This document shows, piece by piece, positions 1 through 10,587 of a stretch of DNA of 64,000 nt. A program made the translations under genes and the position numbers. The stretch comes from Xiphias gladius. Taxonomy: Eukaryota; Chordata; Actinopteri; Istiophoriformes; Xiphiidae. The stretch spans positions 4,519,521-4,583,520 of the forward strand of contig NC_053418.1 in the NCBI RefSeq assembly GCF_016859285.1, read 5' to 3'. Below the pieces are notes generated by a model, which ran no database searches, had not been told where the DNA came from, and was given only the letters and a program-made list of their open reading frames with translations. How positions within the stretch are numbered: position 1 is the first letter of the stretch; the number at the start of each line of letters is the position of its first letter.

Positions 1-2227
1 CTCAGTATGCAATGCTTTTTACGACTTTTCAAGACTTGCAAATTACCTTGATTTGACAGTCTTGTGTTGGATGATGACCACGTCAAAGCCATGTGTATTT
101 ATGATCGTATTTACATTTTTTTTTTTTCTGCTAGAGGGTTTTAAAAAGAGAATTCCTCTAAGCCATAGGTCTCCACTGTCATCCAAAACTCTTAAAAAAC
201 TGGGTACAAGAGCCACACGGTCACACTGGGTGACACAGATCTTCAACATTGCCAGTGTAGTTTATAATGAAACAACACTAATAGGGGGAATTATCTACAC
301 CTGCCATGTTCATTGTAATGAAGGAATAATGTCACTCCTGAGTGTGCTTTTGTAATATTTTTTTTTTTGGACAATGGAGGTGTTCTCTAGCTGTTAAATC
401 GTTCTGTTCATTCACGCGTCACTTAGCAAAAGCTAAAACCTTGCAGAAAACCCTGAACAGTACCTTATGCATTTGGAAACCGTGGTAATGTTGAGGAACA
501 AATTGCACTTCAGCACTTTATCGCTACCGACTCAACCCCTACTGAGCTTGCACTTTGGTGCGGACCAGTTCTTGGTGGGTCATGTAAATAACAAAAAAGG
601 TCATGAGTGAGAAAACAAATGTGTGCAGATTAGGCCCAGTGTAATCAGCTCATGTATCAACATCTGTGTATGTGCTGGCAGATGTGTGAACACATTTTAC
701 AGGCTGCTTTTTTTTTTTTCCTTGAATGTTGTGGTTGTGTGCGATAGTTTAGCCATCTTCAGGATTGAAGAGTAGTGGAAATCATCTGCATTTCCCTTGA
801 ACCATGGGGAAGGCAGAAGAAAGATAATTGGCGTTCCCTGCCTGACCACATTGTGTTTTTTATGCCACTCCTCCCATTGTGGTCAAATATCAAAACAATA
901 ATTTCCAGAAAGCCGTGTCAAGCATGGGGCATCTTTTTGGTGTGTAATTAATTTAATTCACAGGTTCAACCCACTAGCTCTACCAGAGACCAAAGAAAGA
1001 CAAAAGCACAAAGTCACGCCAAGTCGACATTGACCCACCTTCATAGAAAATCCATAATAAACCAAGGATTGGTTATCTGTACAACTAAAACATAATACTT
1101 TAATCTGGTCTCTTTCATCCAAACAGCTCATCAAGCATTACCCAGGGATCGGGTATGCAAAAAGTGGGAAAATGGCTCAAAAGAAATTAACACAAAATTC
1201 ATCTGTGAGAGGAGGAAAGTTGATTCCTGCTGATTATCTCTGATATAAAGAGCAAATGATGACTGAGAGGAGGCATGAATGAAAGAAAAGGGATTAACAT
1301 ACCGGGAAACAAAACATCTTTGTGAAACACACTTCAAGGTTTAGCCGGGGTTAATCCCAGCTACACAGAGAAATACCTTCACTCATTCACGTTCACCACA
1401 ACAGTTTTCTTCCCAACAGAAATCTCACACAAGTTGAAGCATGCGGGACCAAATTACCTAACAAATCTCCGTACGGCTGAAACGACTAGATCCTTGAGTA
1501 GATGAAAGCCGGTCCAGGTCCCAAGGAAGGAACCCATCAGTCAAGATTTTGTCTAGTGGACGTATTCTGATATTTAATGCGACAGATATTTAGCATAGAG
1601 TTTCATGAACATGTCCTTTGTTTCTTTGCAATGCCATTGTGACGATAATACATACGTACTCATTTCACTGTGTTCTCTTGGCATTTTCACATTTTGCATT
1701 TCACAGCTTCAGCAGATGCCACTGATGGGGACTTCAGCTCTACAGGCCTTAAAGGCAGAAGAGGTTATCAAGTCTGCAATCAGCAAGACAACAGCTTCTT
1801 CTCATCAAGCTATTTGTGGGTACAATGAAGCACTGTAGCTAATTAACCAGACGGAGCAAAAGCCGGGCAGCTGTAAAGTTGGGTTCGTAAGATGAACATT
1901 TCTTAACAGTGTTATTCCATTACACTTCATTACACTTACAACATCTTTAAGGATCAATTTAATTGGTTCGGAAAAATCTTAACAGTCATTTGATGTTTCC
2001 TAACACACTGGGAAATGTGAGCTATGAGAAAATAATGCTTTAAGTCTATTAGCAGCCCTGTGAGTGGATGAAAAAAGGAGAGACAATGTTGCTTTTGTTT
2101 TTTTTTTTTCTGGTCCTTACCTCTAACGGGGGGAAAATAAATAAATAAATAATAATAATAATAATTTTACCTGAGGGTGGTAACAGAGGAAAGGCCATAT
2201 CATTACCAAAATGAAAAGAGTTGAAGA
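1..2227. other. unassigned left flank
   Basis: AT-rich sequence with short homopolymer runs and no reading frame that I recognise. The only exon-like stretch is near 1706-1838 on the + strand: a pyrimidine-rich tract ending in an AG precedes about 130 nt that are open in two frames. See findings. Confidence 0.4.
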
Positions 2228-2580
2228 GGAAAGTTTGACAATTTGGGGAATACACTTACTTGGTTTCTCGCCGAGAGTTACATGAGTCTCATATCTGTAG
2301 GCTACATATGATGCTAAAGTCAGCAGGCAGCTAACTTAGCTTAGCATAAAGACTGGAAACAGCTGTAAGTCCCTAGCCTAGCTTGCTCCAAAGGTAACAA
2401 AATTCGCCTAGTAGCACCTCTAAAGCTCACCAACTAACAGCTGTTGTTTTTTTTTAATCCATACAAAAATAAAAGTGTAAAAATGATAAATTGCCATTTC
2501 ACGTGGGGGTTATGTGCCACATTATGTCTTAGCCACGACCAGTAACTTTCCAGGAAATAGTCTGGTACGCAACCCCCTGA
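2228..2580. repeat. dispersed fish repeat, copy 1
   Basis: The stretch carries the signature of a very common non-coding fish interspersed repeat: gccgagagtta, then ttagcttagcataaagactg (about 2335-2355), then ccaaaggtaacaaaat and cacctctaaagctcac, then a tail with acaaaaataaaagtgtaaaaatga. A second, more diverged copy lies at about 42205-42430. Identity rests on memory of the family pattern; boundaries are approximate and I did not find clear terminal repeats. Confidence 0.55.
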
Positions 2581-2812
2581 AAACCTTATCTTTGAACAAG
2601 TTAACATGCTTTGTACTTAGTGTGGAAATGATCAGCTGTACTAGATATGAAAAACCTTTTAAGAAATCTTAAATTTTAAAAAGGACTCTTATTGGGATCT
2701 GTGGCAAAAATACCTCACGCCCCTAAAAATAATATTTGACGAGGTAAACAACAACACAGGTTGCCATGTGGTATCTATTCAAGAAATGTTTATTCTATTG
2801 GCGAGAGCATTC

Positions 2813-3331
2813 TAGGGCTGTCACCTTTTATTCGAAATTTTGAACATTTGTTTCAAATGTGGGGAAGAACTGTAATAACTGGAATTCAGAATTTACAGTC
2901 TATGAGCGCAACGGACCATCTGAAGTAGATTGCCTTGGACTCTGGCGAGCAGAGCCCTCCTGAGAGAACAATCACGGCACCAAAGCATCTGAGAAGCAGT
3001 GTGTGGAAGCATTTTGGTTTTTCTACATTGTAGATGGCAAAGTAACCAGCAAGGATAAGGCTGATTGTCGGGCTTTGTACACAGCAGCTGTCTTACACTA
3101 CAACGACAACAAGTCTGAGGACTCACCTGCTAGCTTGCCACCCGAGTGCGGCAGCGGAGGCACCACAGACGAGGGGAGCAACATCAAGTGTACAACCTCG
3201 TCTGACTGCCAGTAAGATAGCAAGATTAATATGGAAGGAAACAGGGGTGGGCATTTGAATTCATTGGGACGAATCGCGTGTCATTCAAACTTCGTACAAA
3301 ACTAGATTTTTGCAAAAAGTGACAGCCCCTA
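2813..3331. mobile_element. degenerate hAT-type element with BED-finger remnant
   Basis: The ends are imperfect inverted repeats (TAGGGCTGTCAC on the left, GTGACAGCCCCTA on the right). They are flanked by a near-perfect 8-bp target duplication, gagcattc at 2805-2812 and aagcattc at 3332-3339. An 8-bp duplication is diagnostic of the hAT superfamily. Inside, on the + strand at about 3003-3125, a frame reads FYIVDGKVTSKDKADCR followed by YNDNKS, which resembles the BED zinc finger at the N-terminus of hAT transposases (W..F/Y...DGK....KA.CR.C). A tgtgtggaagcattttgg just upstream fits the VWKHFG start of that finger but is out of frame. The second Cys position and the His pair are lost. At 519 bp it is far shorter than an autonomous hAT (about 3 kb), so it is a non-autonomous or internally deleted relic. 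Confidence 0.6.
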
Positions 3332-3339
3332 AAGCATTC

Positions 3340-5240
3340 TCGAGTCAAAATGCATTTTGTTTTGAACTTCAACATGGCACACAATTCAAAGAATGGGAAA
3401 CCAAAATATAGAAAGATTCTTAGGTTAACAGTGTCCAATGATCAGCCATTTAAAAATGATCATCTTTACACAGTGCCACAACTCATAAAAGATCCCTATC
3501 TGACCTTGTTTCGTCAAAATGACCTACTGTAACTTAAATGGTTTGTATAATATGCCTTACAGCAATCCATGTAATATTTGTGATCAGTGAATGCATGAAA
3601 AAGCCGAACCAAGCCAACACAAATGTCTCGCAATCCATCGCAGGCCACTCAAGACTCTGTTAAGCTTCTAAATCCAGCAAGCGCTGATTTAAAAAGATTT
3701 TTGAGCAGATCTGCCAGTGCTTTGATCACTCCAATAATGACTTCCTAGCAAACAATGCGGGGCTGGCCTGGCACCTGCCCCAGGCCACTAGAAATCTTTT
3801 AGGAGGATTCCCTGAAGCTTGACTTTTCTTTTTTTCTTTTTTGTTTTTACTACATTAAACGAGGCAATTTAAAGTCTGCTGTGCTGGCCTTGTTATTTTA
3901 TATTTTACACGTACATGCCTGAAGGCTACTTGTGATATGTGATACATATACATGTGATATCTCTAACCTAATCTGATATTTCACTAAATACATTTAGCTT
4001 TCATCCAATAATGTTCTCTTGTGCAGTTGTCAGTTTTTTTGCAGCCGAGCTCTAATTGTTTAGTTTGGTGGATTTACCATTCAAAGTAGATTTGATCTTG
4101 TAATAACAGGGCGGTCCCTGAGGCTCATGTAGGTCTTCATCCCACACTTTAAAACCTGAGCAGCTGTAACAACTCGCTTCACCTCCACAGTCAGGCACTG
4201 CGACCAGTAAGAGCGGTTTCCTCAGGGTCATACAGCATTGAAGTGGAGTACAGACGAGAACAGAAAATCATCTTTCCAGGTTAAAAAAAAAAAAAAAAAA
4301 AAGGCAGTATTTTTAGCTGTGAAACATGCAAGAGGAGCACAAATGGAACAGAAGCATGCACAGATGTTTGACCAAAACTAAAATTACAACTCAGCACCAC
4401 CTCTACATACAATTACAGAGAAGACACCACGGCAAAGATTCCAAAAAAAACAAACAAAAAAAACTGTAGAGCCGCAAGAAAAGCAAGGCCAGAGTTGACG
4501 TGCAACCCGCTCAGACGGCGCGGTGGAGTGGAAGTCATTTTCTCTAAACAAACAGTGGAGGGATGGGAGTCATAATCACAGGGAGGCGGTGGCTGGGGGG
4601 GGGTGACACATCTGAGCAGCAGAGGCCAGGCTTTGATCATGCGGACAGGAGGCTCGTCTCACCGAGGTGTTAATTGAGAGACCTCTGCCATATGTCCACA
4701 AAGGCTGAGTGACCAGCCTGACGATGTGGTCCCAGAGTGCCGCTAAGCCTGATGTACCAACCAACGCCAGGCTGTACTTCCACCAGATCTGCTTAGGTGT
4801 TTAGTGGGAAACCAGTGAGAAGCTGAGGAATGCTCTGTGTGTTTTGCTGGGGTACATGCACAATGTACAGATTTAACATTAAGCTTTTTACAGTAAGAAA
4901 CAGTCTGAGCTCAAAGACATGTCAGTGAAATGAACAAGAGGCACATGAGCTTCCCACACACTAAAATCAATGTAGTGCAATTATACTAAGAATATATCAT
5001 TTAACTCATTTTTTAAGCAAAATTTAACCAAGTCGACTGGTTCCAGCTCCTCGAATGTGAATATTTTCTGGTTTTCTTATACTTCTTCGAGCTGTAAACT
5101 GCATATCTTTGAGTTGTTGTTTTTACTGTTTTCTGAAATTTTAGAGATTAAAATCGAGAGAATAATCACCAGATTCATCAACCATGCAAATAATCTTTGG
5201 TCCAACCCTTACATATTTAATTATCAAAATATTTTTCCTC
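3340..5240. other. gene-poor stretch with one exon-like block
   Basis: Mostly AT-rich unique sequence with a 19-20 nt A run near 4281-4300. Nothing is recognised apart from the - strand exon-like block at 4663-4788, listed separately. Confidence 0.4.
4663..4788 (-). other. possible unidentified coding exon
   Basis: On the - strand, 126 nt (exactly 42 codons, phase 0 to phase 0) lie between a plausible acceptor (taagcag, ending at 4789) and a consensus-like donor (TCG|gtgaga at 4662). The frame is open and protein-like: it begins IWWKYSLALVGTSGLAAL and ends WTYGRGLSINTS, with a hydrophobic core flanked by aromatic and basic residues, like a membrane-associated segment. I cannot assign a family. 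A candidate start exon of the same strand may lie at 5756-5824 (ATG at 5810, donor CAAG|gtatac), but its phase 1 end does not join phase 0 here, so another exon would be needed. It could still be chance. Confidence 0.25.
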
Positions 5241-5495
5241 AGCTGTGGCCCAGGAGGTAGAGCGGGTCGTCCGCTAACTGGAAGGTCAGTGATTTGATCC
5301 CCGGCTCCTCCAGTCTGCACGTCTAAGTGTCCTTTGGCAAGATACTGAACTCCAAAAAAATTGCCCCCGACGTATCATCGGTATGCCACAGCGTGTGTAC
5401 GTATAGAAAGCCCTGTATCTATAGAAAACGAGCTGTATGAATGTGTGTGTGAATGGGTGAATGCGGCATGTAGTGTAAAGCAGTCCATTTAACAT
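5241..5495 (+). repeat. tRNA-derived SINE (V-SINE-like)
   Basis: It begins with a tRNA-like head containing an A-box-like segment (gtggcccaggaggtagagc, about 5245-5263) and a B-box-like segment (tgatttgatccccggctcc, about 5290-5308). Next comes the fish SINE body (cagtctgcacgtctaagtgt, ggcaagatactgaactcc) and a 3' part with gaatgtgtgtgtgaatgggt and tgtagtgtaaagc. This order is the familiar one of tRNA-derived SINEs in percomorph fish. The typical central part is changed, so the copy is diverged. Confidence 0.75.
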
Positions 5496-7859
5496 TTGCA
5501 GTAATGCGCAAATTATATGGAGAATTTTTTATTTATTTTTTTTAAAACAGTAGTTACAAAATGCATTTCCTCATTATGAAAAATTTATGCAGCAAGGTCC
5601 AAAGAATCAAATCAAACCATCTCTTCTGCAGGTAAAAAAAACTTTAAATGGCAAATTTATTTTTTTCCATGTACTGTTCTTTGATTATTTGTTTTCAAGA
5701 ATGTGCAGACAGACGAAAAGACTGACAACAAACTGAAGACATAGTGTCTGTATACCTTGTTCCACAGTGGCAGCACAAAACAAGACTGATCTGCTGGTTG
5801 CTGTGTCCATAACAAACTTTTTGGCTTTAATGCCAAGGTAGGGAGAGAAGAAAAAAAGCCTCTTACCAAGATTTAAGTTTAACACTTTAATAACGCAAAT
5901 ATACATCAAATGCTAGTTTATTCAGTTCACTAACTAAAAGTAATGTGGTCCAATACAACAGCGCTGCCAAAAATCCTATCTTCATGAAGATTTAATGCTC
6001 AGTTCCTGTTTTAGAGAGATACTTAATCAACTTTATGGTCATCTTGGAGGCTGTAGTTTGTGGTAGTTTGCGGTGCCTTTGAGCTGCATTGTGTTAAACT
6101 GAGGGGTGTTTCTAATATTTTGCCCACTGGTAGAAATGTGTTCAGCGTTATTTGGTGTAAAGAATCAACTGCCCTGTCCACATACTGTACCTACTTGGCT
6201 GGAAAACAATGGATAAAGTTAATAATCCATCACGAAGCACAACTGAACTCAAAATACAAACCGACGTCAGGAGAAGGGGTATTTAGGGGTAAGTATATCT
6301 TACGTTTTGGGAATCAACGCTGGTTTGATGCAGATGAGAGCACTAAAATTTCCATATTCTTATGAATGAATACGTTGAATCTTTAATTATAGGCATACAT
6401 TAAGAATGGGGATATATGTTATAAGAAAAAGCAGCCAAATTGTCTTAAAACAGCCTTGAATTATAATGGAGTTTAAAACCAGTACAGCCAAAAAAAAAAA
6501 CACATTTAAAAAAAGTAATTTATAGAAACTATGACATTTTTCCTGCAGTGACTGTTCAAAAAAGTTTACTAAAGACACCCCAGGTAAGGACTTTTATGTC
6601 TGAAGGAATGCTTTGCTTAGTCTAATGGATGAAATCACTGTTTCTAATCTGTACTTATTATACCAGAGTGTAGAAAAATGGATTCAGGGATATGCCAAAA
6701 GTGCCACACTGGAAGCCTAGGAATTTCATTAAACCGCTGTCACAATGCTCATATTCTTCCCCTTGACATATCAATTCAGCGCTTTATCTCTAAAGAATAG
6801 TGGAAAAGCCTCCGAGCCGTAGAAGATGAAGAGCCCCCGATTTGACCCCAGCTCTTCACCAGCACAATAGGGACCACCATCCAGGTCTACGTCCCCACTG
6901 GTCTGATCCCAAAACGCCTCGGCTCCCCAGCACAGCTTCTGACAGTAGGAAAATAGGAAGTGACATGCCGGATCACTGGGGAGTAGTGGAGGGAAAACCA
7001 ACTCCGCTGTATGGTTCGGAGACTGGATACCCGAAACGGCCAACGGCGACTTCATTTGCACTATATGTAACATTTCAAAGTTGATGACAGCCCCCTCCAG
7101 TAGCCTATAAAGAGGCTTTTGTTAAGAGCCGAGCACTGTACTGTATTTCAAACTATGAGGAGGCGGCAAAGGAAAGGAGTGTGGTGAAAGGGAGAAACTA
7201 CAACATTCTTTTAGAGGCTTGAGTTGGGGATGTTTGGGACATGGCAAATCTGATCTGAACTGTTGAATCCCAGGCAAAGATGAGTCAGTGTGAATCACAC
7301 AATGCTGAGGGACTACCGGGTCACATGGGGGGACAAGGGTCACTGTTTGAGGAGCAAAAATCCCTCAAGGATCCACCACTATGGAGCCTAAAACGGTCCA
7401 ATCTTTATGCATAAAGACACATTTCTTAGCTTCCTGTTATGCCCGTAGAGCATTTGCCTGCACTTGGAGCTCAAAGTTCAACCCCCTTACTGCAGCATGT
7501 GAGGTACTTCCAGCACTTCCCACGACACCTGTCTGGCGCGAACGAGCTTGTTTGGTCGGGGAACGACACCAGATTACCGTGAGGAGCAGGTACGACAAGA
7601 AAAAAACAAAAACAAAACAAACACCAGATGACTTTAAACGTAATCCTGCTTAACCAGCAGCGCTTCATGGGATTGTCTTGGTCTGGTTCGCTGCAGGACC
7701 ACCTGACCAGACAAGAGCATGCATCGTAAGCACGCTGAACGTATCCAGATAGTTAAACCAAAGGCTCCTGCAGGCTTGTGTAAGTACAAAAAATATCCAC
7801 AAGAGCGTAAATACGTAAAGGAGGATGAAATGAATACTGTATTTCCTTTGCATTTATCG
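5496..7859. other. intergenic, nothing recognised
   Basis: I find no gene here. A faint tRNA-like stretch (about 7440-7495, tagagcatttgcctgcac followed by agttcaaccccc) may be another SINE head. A - strand frame at 6771-7073 is open for 100 codons but has no family features that I know. Confidence 0.35.
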
Positions 7860-8340
7860 GAAGCGCCCGGCGACTGCAAAGCGTTCAACTTACCCGACTC
7901 CGAGCGTCTCCCAGGCTCGTTTGGGACTTGAATGCAACTCCTCCTCTCTGTTAACTCAACCGATTGTCCTTGGAGTCTGATTCTCGGGGGGGATCGTCCG
8001 GATAATGTAATAACGTCAAGTAAGACCGTACGAGGTTATACTTTAGCCCCCGCGGCGCACCGCACGTCCCGTCCCGTCCGCACCACCGGCAGCCTCTTTG
8101 TACTTGTCCGCTCCAGCGGCAAGTTGTTCACCGGCGGTCATGCGCAGTCGGCGCCAAACACAAGCCCCGCACGGTCGGCGCTGGTAATGAAGGTCGGTCG
8201 GCGCCACAGGTGTCGCTCACCTGCCGCAAGAGCTTGGCCCGCCGCCGCCGCCGCCGCCGCTGCTGCTGCCCGGGCTACCGGGACGTTTACTCCCTGGCCT
8301 TCCCGTTGAAGCGCTCCAGGGAAACGTACCGGGTCCTGAA
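7860..8340. promoter_or_regulatory. CpG-rich segment, possible promoter
   Basis: The segment is much richer in C, G and CpG than its surroundings and contains a GCC repeat at 8238-8270. On the - strand a consensus splice donor follows it (gcggcag|gtgagc, boundary at about 8222), so it could be the non-coding first exon and promoter of a - strand gene running to the left. In human, FBP1 is divergent from AOPEP, which would fit this position. However, I found no AOPEP-like coding exon in 1-8000, so the target gene is unknown. Confidence 0.4.
8238..8270. repeat. GCC trinucleotide repeat
   Basis: Seven to eight GCC units run into three CTG units, inside the CpG-rich segment. Confidence 0.85.
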
Positions 8341-9447
8341 TTAGGATAAGGTTAGCCTTTAAAAATGAGTAAGTTAGCTCTTCGTTAACTTTAACACGTC
8401 TTAGTTTTGTTATGAGTTACTCGAGACGTGTGCGACGCAAGCGACGAACCGCATTTATTAAAAGAAAAACCAAACAATCCAGTTAAAACACCTAGCGTAA
8501 GCCTAGATGTTTCTCCTCCGCCAAACAATATAGTTCGCGGTCTGTCTAATGTGTTTTAAATTACGCTGTTTTCAGTTGGCGCATTAATATCAACATTTTT
8601 CAGTTCTTCTGTGTCAAAGAAGACCGTTTTTGTTGGCCAATAATCTCTCGGGCCTTTGAAATGTCTGGAAATATTCGGCGCAACCATAAACTTAAATGAA
8701 CGTAATAGTGTCCAGTGATCATTTAGAAGATTATTAACGATGATCCCGGGCCACCAGCACACTGCTACGGGTTACGGGACAGAGAGACGAGCCAGGGCCC
8801 CCACGCGAAGTCAAGGCCGCCATCTTGTGGCCTTTTTGGTTTAACGGCGTTAGGTGAAGTCCAACACCTTATTGAATGTAGGTGGAGACAGTCTGCTCTG
8901 GCATATCCGGCGATGCGATTATTAAGTTTAAAAGGGTTAATTTGTGGTATGACCGAGCTAATATTCAAAGCTAATTCTTAACGAAACGCTGATTTTTAAA
9001 AAGCGAAAATTACACGTCGGGTTAAATTGTGTTGTATTCACAGTGGCAACAGGTTAGCTTTTTCACACAACACCACAACAACCAAAATACAGGATAACTA
9101 TAAATATATATTTTTAAAAATGCATGTAACCCTAACAACTAGACTGAAAGTGGGTTTTTATTTTTGTATGATAAAGTTTAAAGTAAGTTATCTATATGAC
9201 ATTAAATTTACTGTAAGCCTTTGTTTTGCTTAGGCTCTCTTATTTATTTTTCCTGTATTTGACCAGGTCAGAGATTAGATTCTCTCTTATTTTTCATCCG
9301 ACACCAGGCCAGAAGCCCACATGTGCAGTGGAGAAAAACAGATGTTTGTTGTTGTTGTTTTTTTTTGATTGATGGATGTGTAGTTTGTTCACAGTTTGAG
9401 GATAGATAAAGAGATAGATTTACATGGCACCCATATGTTTAACGTGT
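8341..9447. other. intergenic, nothing recognised
   Basis: AT-rich sequence without exon-like signals or recognised repeats. Confidence 0.4.
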
Positions 9448-9745
9448 TTAACATTTCATTCCAAAAGCACTGGCATTGATCCGCTGGTGTAACAGGCTCC
9501 GCTCTTCTGGGGAAAGGCTTTCCACGAGGTTTTGGGAATCCCGCTGATTTTGGCAAATCGAGTTCATCCCAAAGCTGATCGGATGGGGTTGGGAGTCGGG
9601 GCTCTGTGAAGGCCAGTTCAGCCCTTCCACACCAGACCGGGGAAGAAGCTTTTCACCCGGCTGTCTGCAGGATGGCACTGACCCATGTCGAAACAGCAAA
9701 GGACAAACACAAAGTTGGAGCACCTCGTTTGTCCAAAACATCACA
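9448..9745 (-). mobile_element. Tc1/mariner transposase 3' fragment
   Basis: Read on the - strand, a frame contains GVEGLNWPSQSPDSQPHPIS followed by FGMN and later LVESLSPEERSLLHQRI. This is a decayed form of the Tc1 transposase C-terminal block, in which the WPSQSPDLNPIE motif carries the last catalytic-region residues and is followed by an LVESLPRR-type tail. The expected Asn-Pro-Ile-Glu is altered to QPHPIS, so the catalytic acidic residue is gone. About 300 nt survive, with no 5' half and no terminal repeats that I could find. Confidence 0.65.
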
Positions 9746-9794
9746 TTTTATTATTGATTATTGTGAAAAAATTCCCATCACGGTTTCCTAGAGC

Positions 9795-10055
9795 ACAAGG
9801 AGATGTTATCAAATGTCTTGTTTTTTGTTTTTGTTTTTTGGTCTTTTTGTCCAACATCCCAAAGCCCAACACTATTTGATTTTCTGTAATGCAACACAGG
9901 GGAAAGCAGGGAATTCTCAAATTTGAGAACTTGGAATCGTAAAAATTTTGGCATTTTTGCTTGAAAAATTACTTAAGACATTAAATTATTCCAAATAGTC
10001 GCCAAGTCACGTTTTCTTTCAGTCGATTAATTGACTTAATCATTACAGCTCCACA
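9795..10055. repeat. dispersed fish repeat (attaatcg family), truncated copy
   Basis: It shares its internal order (aaatgtcttgttttttg, ccaacatcccaaagccca, a lttgagaacttggaat-like stretch, cttgaaaaattactta) and its end (gtcgattaattgacttaatc) with a common fish non-coding repeat whose ends carry ATTAATCG motifs. Related copies are at 33443-33670 and 34787-35065. Boundaries are approximate. Confidence 0.5.
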
Positions 10056-10587
10056 TCACTGTACGCTGTAACTGCAAATGAGCGGCCTAACCTGAACCGT
10101 GATACATCGATGGATCGATAGATGCCATTGGTAAAACTGGGAACAAGAAAAGAAAATCTGCGACAAAAAATAAAAAACATATCTGGAAGCTGAAAAGTTC
10201 ATCTGTGTAAGAGCCCAAAGAATATGAATGCACACTATCAGAGGCAGACATTATGAAACCGTTCATACACACTATCGCTGGCAAACCTGCTGAAAAGTGC
10301 ACGACCCGTCTTGCCCAACGACAGTTTGAATGAAAGGCCTGCACAGCGTCTATTATTCCGGTCACAGGCCTCTATTGGAAACATTATCATTTCATCACTA
10401 CCCAGCTCAGCTGCTACAAAGCGGGTGTTGTTTCCAGCGGGGCCACACCTCTCCCGCAGCTCTGGATTGGTCCCCGGGCCCTCACTCCCTCCGCCGAGTT
10501 CCGCGTCGCAACGCATTTAAGTCCTGCGGCGTTTCCCCACCGACTTCCACCCTCAGGCCGCCGGAGACCGTCTGCCCGTCCGCCGCC
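10056..10587 (+). promoter_or_regulatory. fbp1: fbp1 5' flank and promoter region
   Basis: The last 180 nt before the fbp1 start codon become GC-rich. They contain an inverted CCAAT box (attgg, 10466-10470) and a weak TATA-like catttaag (about 10514-10521). The start context gccgccATGt matches the vertebrate initiation consensus well. The transcription start cannot be fixed from sequence alone. Confidence 0.45.

Noticed and set aside
6771-7073. 100-codon - strand frame (VFPPLLPSDPACHF ... GSEAFPLFF)
   Set aside because: Considered as an exon of a leftward gene such as AOPEP, but it does not match what I know of that protein and lacks clear splice sites.
7932-8309. 125-codon + strand frame ending in a poly-Ala run
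   Set aside because: The poly-Ala comes from the GCC repeat in a CpG-rich segment. No conserved sequence was recognised.
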